Source: Sphingomonas panni (lineage in GTDB: Bacteria > Pseudomonadota > Alphaproteobacteria > Sphingomonadales > Sphingomonadaceae). Taken from it: a stretch of DNA of 64,000 nt. The notes under the pieces are model-generated. The model saw nothing but the letters and a program-made list of their open reading frames with translations. It did no database searches and had not been told where the DNA came from. Made by a program: the position numbers and the translations under genes. The DNA is taken from contig NZ_JAKREU010000001.1 in NCBI RefSeq assembly GCF_022664435.1, forward strand, positions 372,001 through 436,000, in the 5' to 3' direction. How positions within the stretch are numbered: position 1 is the first letter of the stretch; every line of letters begins with the position of its first letter. This document shows, piece after piece, positions 59,491 to 64,000 of this stretch.

Positions 59491-59494
59491 AATG
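59491..59494 (+). other. Target-site duplication, right (AATG)
   Basis: Direct repeat of the bases at 58239-58242, flanking the IS. Confidence 0.85.
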
Positions 59495-59759
59495 TGTACG
59501 ACAAAGTACTGGCGGACAACACCGCCACTACGACCGCGAACGTCCGGATATGCCCGACCCGCTCCACCAATTTGCCAACGTGCATCGCCCCGGTGGCCAA
59601 GCCTGCAAAGTAGCTTGTTGCGATCAAGCCGATAACAATCGGGACCGTTCCATTCACCTGCAAGCGTATGCTTATCAAGGTGGTCAGGAATCCAGAGCCG
59701 AGCATCAGAACGAAAATCGCAAACAGCAGACTGCGGACGGACGCTAGCGAAGAGATCAT
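59491..59759 (-). pseudogene. MFS transporter, N-terminal part (split by the IS element)
   Basis: Begins MISSLASVRSLLFAIFVLML, with the first helices and FAGLATGAMHVGKLVERVGH (the MFS motif A region). The part ends STLSYT at the IS border and then runs into IS sequence. The ATG at 59759 is preferred over 59813 since the latter adds residues without family similarity. Continues in frame as 57266-58242. Confidence 0.88.
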
Positions 59760-59962
59760 CCTCACAAAATGAGACGGGTCACTGCCTGTTCCATCGCACG
59801 CTCGGGCTTTCATACGTTAGTGCATGTCCATCCGGCAATGAAACGGCGGGGGCATAGCGGACGCCTTGGGAAATCCACCCTGGCCGCCGCTGGAAATCCG
59901 CGACCGCAGAAGGCGTGGATATGTTGCCCATTACTGATACGTGGCGGGGCAGCCGGCGGCGT

Positions 59963-60742
59963 TCAGATCGGCGAAGCGGTCACGTAGAAACCGATGCTGG
60001 CCACGACGATGCCGAACGACCGCTCGAGCAAGCCCTTGCGCGCGGCGAGCAAGCGACCCGTCGCGATGCCGCCGACCGTTCCAACGACGCCACCCATGAC
60101 CAGCAATGCCGTCACGCCCCAGTCGACCAAACCCGACAGGGCGTAGGAGGTGGCGGTGGTCAGCCCCAGCGCGCTGACGACGACCAGCGACGTGCCGATG
60201 GCGAAGGGCAGCGGCATCGCCGTCGCCAGGATCAGCCCTGGCACGATCAGGAACCCTCCCCCGATCCCGAAGAAGCCGGCGGCAAGCCCGACGCCCAGCC
60301 CGATCGGCACCAGACGCGGTAGCAACGTCGCCGCACTGTCGCGGGTCAGGCGCACGGCAGGCGCGTCCGCCGTGCGGCGCTTGCGCAGCATCGACAGGCC
60401 GACCCCGATCATCACCAGCCCGAACAGGACGAGCAGCCGCTTGCCGTCGAACGCCTTGCCCAGTTCGGCACCCAGCGCCGCGCCTATCATCCCCGAGATG
60501 GCGAAGACACCGGCGCACCGCCACTTCACCCGGCCCGCCCGCGCATGGCCGATCAGGCTGGCGAGCGCATTCACCGTGACGGCGACAGCGGCCGTCCCGA
60601 TCGCGGCATGCGGCGATCCCACGCCGACGACATAGATCAGCAGCGGCACGGCGAGGATCGACCCGCCCCCGCCGACAAGACCGAGGATCAAGCCGATCAC
60701 GCCGCCCGATGCGAGCGCGGCAAGGATGGTGGCGGTGTCCAT
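59963..60742 (-). CDS. TSUP/TauE-SafE family sulfite exporter-like protein
   Basis: A 259-residue protein with about eight helices in two similar halves. GLILGLVGGGGSILAVPLLI and AAGFFGIGGGFLIVPGLI are the two glycine-rich TauE repeats. It likely exports sulfite or another organosulfur anion made from persulfide oxidation. Seven bases separate it from the rhodanese gene, so it is in the same minus-strand operon. Confidence 0.92.
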   Translation of the reverse strand: MDTATILAALASGGVIGLILGLVGGGGSILAVPLLIYVVGVGSPHAAIGTAAVAVTVNALASLIGHARAGRVKWRCAGVFAISGMIGAALGAELGKAFDGKRLLVLFGLVMIGVGLSMLRKRRTADAPAVRLTRDSAATLLPRLVPIGLGVGLAAGFFGIGGGFLIVPGLILATAMPLPFAIGTSLVVVSALGLTTATSYALSGLVDWGVTALLVMGGVVGTVGGIATGRLLAARKGLLERSFGIVVASIGFYVTASPI

Positions 60743-60749
60743 GATTGCC

Positions 60750-61268
60750 TCAGGCGGCCGCGCGCCGGTTCCACGGCATAACGCGCAGCAGGTTTGCCAT
60801 GCCGCACCATCCCGTCACGCCGGCGAACATCAGCCCTGCCCCCACGAACACCGACAGCCCGAAGAAGCCGGGGGCGACGAACGTGCCGAGCAGCACGCCG
60901 GTCAGCACCAGCGCGCCGGCAGTGATCTGCACCTGCCGCATGATCTCCAGCGGTTGCGATCGATCGGCAAGCGTAGGCTGTCCCGCCTGCCGCCACGCAT
61001 CGATGCCGCCTTCGAGGATATAGGCCGGTGCGCTACCCATTGCCGCGCCGAGTTTCGCGGCATTAGCGGCGGTGCGCATCCCCGACTTGCAGTGGAAGAC
61101 GACCGGACGGCCGTCGCGCGGCAGATCGCCGATCCGATCGAGCGGCACGTTGATCGCACCGGGGATGCGCTCCCGCGCATGTTCGTCGGCACCGCGAATG
61201 TCGATCAGGCGCGCACCGGCATCGATCGCGGTGCGAGTGTCGGCGGGGGAAAGGGTCGCAAGCGTCAT
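60750..61268 (-). CDS. Rhodanese domain fused to a membrane DUF2892 domain (YgaP-like)
   Basis: A 172-residue protein. A rhodanese domain fills residues 1-105 with the active cysteine C60 in VFHCKSGMRTAAN, then two helices (ITAGALVLTGVLLGTFVAPG and LSVFVGAGLMFAGVTGW) form DUF2892. It would move sulfane sulfur at the membrane. The ATG lies 4 bases from the ArsR stop. Confidence 0.92.
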   Translation of the reverse strand: MTLATLSPADTRTAIDAGARLIDIRGADEHARERIPGAINVPLDRIGDLPRDGRPVVFHCKSGMRTAANAAKLGAAMGSAPAYILEGGIDAWRQAGQPTLADRSQPLEIMRQVQITAGALVLTGVLLGTFVAPGFFGLSVFVGAGLMFAGVTGWCGMANLLRVMPWNRRAAA

Positions 61269-61272
61269 CGCA

Positions 61273-61596
61273 TCAATCCTTGCAATAGAGCTGATAGAGG
61301 GTGGCGAGCAGCGTTTCGACGCGCGGGTCGGCAATGGCGTACCAGAGCGTCTGGCTCTCGCGCCGATAGGTGACGAGGCCTTCGTCACGCATCTTGGCCA
61401 GATGCTGCGAGCAGGCCGATTGCGACAGCCCCACATCGCGCGCCAGATCGCCGACCGTCACCTCGCCATGCTCGACCAGCTTGCACAGCAGCATCAACCG
61501 TCGCGCATTACCGATCGCCTTCAGCGTGTCGGTGACCTGGCCGGCCTTCGCCTCGAACGTTGCCAGATCCATCGGGGGTTTGAGCATCACCGCCAC
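61273..61596 (-). CDS. bigR: ArsR-family regulator, BigR/SqrR-like persulfide sensor
   Basis: A 107-residue winged-helix repressor (DNA helix GLSQSACSQHLAKMRDEGLV). Cysteines are at 38, 62 and 105. C38 and C105 are 67 residues apart, close to the sensing pair of BigR and SqrR (66). The start is GTG at 61596; ATG three codons later is possible. The operator palindrome lies 29 bases upstream. It heads the operon with rhodanese and TauE. Confidence 0.8.
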   Translation of the reverse strand: MAVMLKPPMDLATFEAKAGQVTDTLKAIGNARRLMLLCKLVEHGEVTVGDLARDVGLSQSACSQHLAKMRDEGLVTYRRESQTLWYAIADPRVETLLATLYQLYCKD

Positions 61597-61625
61597 TCCA
61601 TTAGGTGTTGCTTATGTAGATCCCT

Positions 61626-61647
61626 CTAATATATTAGCAAGAGCTAA
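61626..61647. promoter_or_regulatory. Probable BigR operator between the divergent genes
   Basis: CTAATATATTAG is a perfect 12-bp palindrome, directly followed by TTAGC-AAGA-GCTAA, another inverted repeat sharing TTAG. It is the only AT-rich patch between the regulator and the ETHE1 gene and resembles the AT-rich BigR sites of related bacteria. It would control both directions. Confidence 0.7.
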
Positions 61648-61658
61648 CGGAGGAAATC

Positions 61659-62543
61659 ATGACCCGGCCCTTCATCGAGGCATTTTTCGACGAGCCGACG
61701 AACACGATCAGCTACCTTGTCGGCGATCCTGCGACGCGAACAGCGGCAGTGATCGATCCAGTGCTCGACTTCGACATGGCGAGTGGCGTCGCCGATACGC
61801 GCTCGGCCGAGCGCATCGTCGCCTTCGCCCGCGAGCAGGACTGGCGGATCGCTATGGTGCTGGAGACCCACGCCCATGCCGATCATTTGTCGGCCGCCCC
61901 CTTCATCAAGGCGCATACCAGCGCATGGATCGGGATCGGCACGCATATCCGCGACGTGCAAAAAATCTTCCGCCCCGTGTTCGCGATGGATGGCCTGAAG
62001 GCGGACGGATCGGACTTCGACCGCCTGTTCGAGGACGGCGATCGGTTCACGATCGGCGCGCTGGAGGTCGAGGTGCTGCACGTCCCCGGCCACACTCCGG
62101 CCGACGTCGCCTATCGGATCGGCGATGCGGCGTTCGTCGGCGATACCCTGTTCATGCCCGACTATGGCACCGCCCGCGCCGACTTCCCCGGTGGCGACGC
62201 GCGCACGCTCTACCGCTCGATCCGCCGCCTGCTGGCGTTGCCCGACGCGACGCGGCTGTTCCTGTGCCACGACTATAAGGCACCGGGCCGCGACGACTAT
62301 CGCTGGGAGACGACGGTGGTCGAGCAGCGGCGGGCAAGCGTCCACGTCCATGACGGCGTGCGCGAGGACGATTTCGTCGCCATGCGCGAGAAGCGCGACG
62401 CCGGACTGCCCGTGCCGAAGCTGCTGCTGCCCTCGATCCAGGTCAACATCCGCGCGGGCCATTTTGACGAGGCCGAGGCGAACGGCGTCACCTACCTGCG
62501 TATCCCCGTGAAGTGGAAGAAGCATCAAGACGGCGATCGATGA
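61659..62543 (+). CDS. ETHE1-like persulfide dioxygenase (MBL fold)
   Basis: A 294-residue metallo-beta-lactamase-fold enzyme. LETHAHADHLSAAPFI carries the iron ligands, HVPGHTPADVAYRIGDAAFV the next His and Asp, and FLCHDYKAPGRDD the last. It oxidises glutathione persulfide to sulfite. There is no fused DUF442 or rhodanese as in some Blh proteins. A strong ribosome site (GGAGGAAAT) precedes ATG. Divergent from bigR across the operator. Confidence 0.92.
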   Translation: MTRPFIEAFFDEPTNTISYLVGDPATRTAAVIDPVLDFDMASGVADTRSAERIVAFAREQDWRIAMVLETHAHADHLSAAPFIKAHTSAWIGIGTHIRDVQKIFRPVFAMDGLKADGSDFDRLFEDGDRFTIGALEVEVLHVPGHTPADVAYRIGDAAFVGDTLFMPDYGTARADFPGGDARTLYRSIRRLLALPDATRLFLCHDYKAPGRDDYRWETTVVEQRRASVHVHDGVREDDFVAMREKRDAGLPVPKLLLPSIQVNIRAGHFDEAEANGVTYLRIPVKWKKHQDGDR

Positions 62544-62564
62544 GCTACCGGCTTTGCCGGTGGG

Positions 62565-62798
62565 CTATCGTCCCGGCGGTAGCGGGTCGTCTAACAGGAT
62601 TTCCAGGTTGTCGGCTCCGAAACCTCCCTTGGGACGCTCGACCAAATCGAAACGCCATCGCTGCCCGCGCCGCAGCTCGGTGAAGCCGGCGCGCTCCGCT
62701 GCACGGACGTGGACGAAGACCTTGGGCTGTTTGTCGTCACGGGAGATGAAGCCCCAGGCTCCACCACGGTCGAGATATTTGATCGTTCCGGTCGGCAT
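62565..62798 (-). CDS. Cold-shock domain protein
   Basis: A 77-residue protein with a CSD: GTIKYLDRGGAWGFISRDDK then VFVHVRAAERAGFTELRRGQ. RNP1 (GFISRD) is present and RNP2 (VFVHV) fits. It is more divergent than CspA, with a tail of about 15 residues. Nineteen bases from DksA/TraR on the same strand. Confidence 0.86.
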   Translation of the reverse strand: MPTGTIKYLDRGGAWGFISRDDKQPKVFVHVRAAERAGFTELRRGQRWRFDLVERPKGGFGADNLEILLDDPLPPGR

Positions 62799-62816
62799 GA
62801 CGCCTTCCTTTCGGGC

Positions 62817-63164
62817 TTAGCCCTCCTTGGCGCAGGTGAGGCACATGGCCGTCGCAGGCGCATGATCGAGGCGCTTGGCCTCGATTTCCTCTCCGCACCG
62901 GACGCACCAGCCATAGTCGCCACTATCGATCCACTTCAGCGCGGCATCGATGCGGTTGCGCTCGGCCTGGCGGTGCCGCTGCGCCGCCAGAGCCATTGCC
63001 TGCACCTGCATGGCGTCGATCCGCGACAGGCGGCCGACGCTTTCCTGATCGAGCGTGACCGGCGCGCGCATGTCCTCGGCTACCGCATCGTCAGCAACGA
63101 GCTGATCGCGCAGCGCCAGTAATTGCCGACGCCGCGCTTCCAAGTCCGGCGCGCACCCGGTCAT
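62817..63164 (-). CDS. DksA/TraR family zinc-finger protein
   Basis: A 115-residue protein. A helical N-terminus ends with IDAALKWIDSGDYGWC and the C4 finger CVRCGEEIEAKRL ... CLTCAKEG. The two Asp residues of the DksA coiled-coil tip are not seen, so it is a TraR/YbiI-type short member. It likely alters RNA polymerase under stress. The ATG is one base from the usp stop. Confidence 0.85.
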   Translation of the reverse strand: MTGCAPDLEARRRQLLALRDQLVADDAVAEDMRAPVTLDQESVGRLSRIDAMQVQAMALAAQRHRQAERNRIDAALKWIDSGDYGWCVRCGEEIEAKRLDHAPATAMCLTCAKEG

Positions 63165-63165
63165 G

Positions 63166-64000
63166 TCAGCGTACCAGCAAGACCGGCGCGCGGACGGTGC
63201 GGACCATCGTCGTTGTCGTACTGCCGACGATGAGCGTGCGGAGCGGAGAGTGACCATAAGCACCCATCACCAGCATTGCGCCGGGATGCGCGGCCATGTG
63301 ATCGCCGATGACGGCATCAACCTTGCCATCGCGCAGGACGGTTTCGGCGCAGGCCGGAAGCGAAGCCGCTGCCGCGCCGAGCTGATCGCGATGCCTGGCA
63401 TCGTCCGGTCCCGCCATGACGAGGTGCACGGGCAAGCCGCCGAACAGCGGCGACGTTGCGACATGACGCACGGCCCGACAGGCAGCAGGGCTGTTGTCGA
63501 ACGCGATCACTACGGCGTCAGGTGCCTTTGCCTCACGCGAGGCGATCAGCACCGGCTTGTCACTGGCGCGCACCACCCGTTCGACCTTCGAGCCGATATG
63601 GTCGGTCGCGAACTCGCCCGAGGCACCGCGCTTGCCGATAATGACCAGCGCGGCATCAGCTTCACGCTCGACGATCGTTTCCACGATCCCGCCATGCAGG
63701 TGCATCGACGCGACCGTGATGCCCTGCTCCTTCAGGCGGGCACCGCCTGCGTCCAGCAGGATGCGCCCTTCCTCGATGGCGAGACGCCCCGCCGCTTCCT
63801 CAAGGCGGGTCAGCTCCTCCAGCAGATCGCTTTTGACGCCGAGGCCGATCGCGCCGCTATGATCGTTGCGCGATGCCACGGCATCCTTCCGCTGGACGAC
63901 ATGCAGCAGCTCGACATCAGCCCCAAGCCGGGTCGCGGCCCAGGCCGCCAGATCGACGACGCTGGTTGCGTAGGTGGATGCGTCGATACAGGCCAATATG
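63166..64000 (-). CDS. Tandem universal stress protein (truncated at the window end)
   Basis: At least 278 residues in two Usp domains. The first begins ILACIDASTYATSVVDLAAW, the second has AVVIAFDNSPAACRAVRHVA and ends GAYGHSPLRTLIVGSTTTTM, the ATP-binding G-2x-G-9x-G(S/T) site. The start codon is beyond 64000. It is upstream of the DksA/TraR and cold-shock genes on the same strand. Confidence 0.88.
   Translation of the reverse strand, partial: ILACIDASTYATSVVDLAAWAATRLGADVELLHVVQRKDAVASRNDHSGAIGLGVKSDLLEELTRLEEAAGRLAIEEGRILLDAGGARLKEQGITVASMHLHGGIVETIVEREADAALVIIGKRGASGEFATDHIGSKVERVVRASDKPVLIASREAKAPDAVVIAFDNSPAACRAVRHVATSPLFGGLPVHLVMAGPDDARHRDQLGAAAASLPACAETVLRDGKVDAVIGDHMAAHPGAMLVMGAYGHSPLRTLIVGSTTTTMVRTVRAPVLLVR

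Noticed and set aside
41240..64000. A second copy of the tRNA-Thr 3' end marking the other edge of the island
   Set aside because: None noticed on reading; an exact search was not possible, so absence is not proven.

Overview
The window is GC-rich chromosomal DNA of an alphaproteobacterium, most likely Sphingomonas or a close relative. The reasons are the family resemblance of the housekeeping proteins, the large NAD-type glutamate dehydrogenase, the cta (aa3 oxidase) gene order with DUF983, SURF1 and thrC, and short REP-like inverted repeats of the kind scattered through sphingomonad genomes. No sequence search was run; all family names come from reading the translated proteins.

Bases 1-41 k are mostly core genome: pepN; a minus-strand group (glycosyltransferase, DUF2141 protein, LPG-synthase-like membrane protein, GST/maleylacetoacetate isomerase, lepB, acpS, pdxJ, pyrE); the cytochrome c oxidase region ctaC-ctaD, then a DUF1800/DUF1501 pair, then ctaB, a 44-residue membrane protein, ctaG, ctaE, DUF983, SURF1, thrC and a methyltransferase; ccmA/ccmB with a small zincin; phhB; an SDR; mfd; a TraB/GumN protein; a minus-strand sugar cluster (GH35, GH31 with PA14, galM, lipoprotein) that looks like a small xyloglucan-oligosaccharide locus; gdhB; and a PAS-type protein.

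At 41165-41240 a tRNA-Thr(CGT) gene marks a sharp change. A serine recombinase that has lost its catalytic N-terminus runs backwards into the tRNA. Beyond it (42.2-44.9 k) lie broken and rearranged pieces: an in-frame chimera of a subtilase tail and a MobA/MobL-like relaxase, a truncated gene tail, and an unrecognised 477-residue protein.

Bases 45-64 k are accessory stress and transport genes. They include an eight-gene minus-strand run encoding an Mrp/Pha-type cation/H+ antiporter (AB fusion, C, D, E, F, G) followed by a K+ channel with an RCK domain and an SLC13-type permease with RCK_C domains. They also include a BCCT transporter, a DUF2254 protein, an MFS gene split cleanly by an IS3-family (IS407-like) element with a 4-bp target duplication, a divergent BigR-type sulfide/persulfide locus (ArsR regulator, rhodanese membrane protein, TauE/SafE exporter, ETHE1-like dioxygenase), and a small stress group (cold-shock protein, DksA/TraR zinc finger, tandem universal stress protein) cut by the window end. 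No rRNA, CRISPR array or intact prophage was seen.
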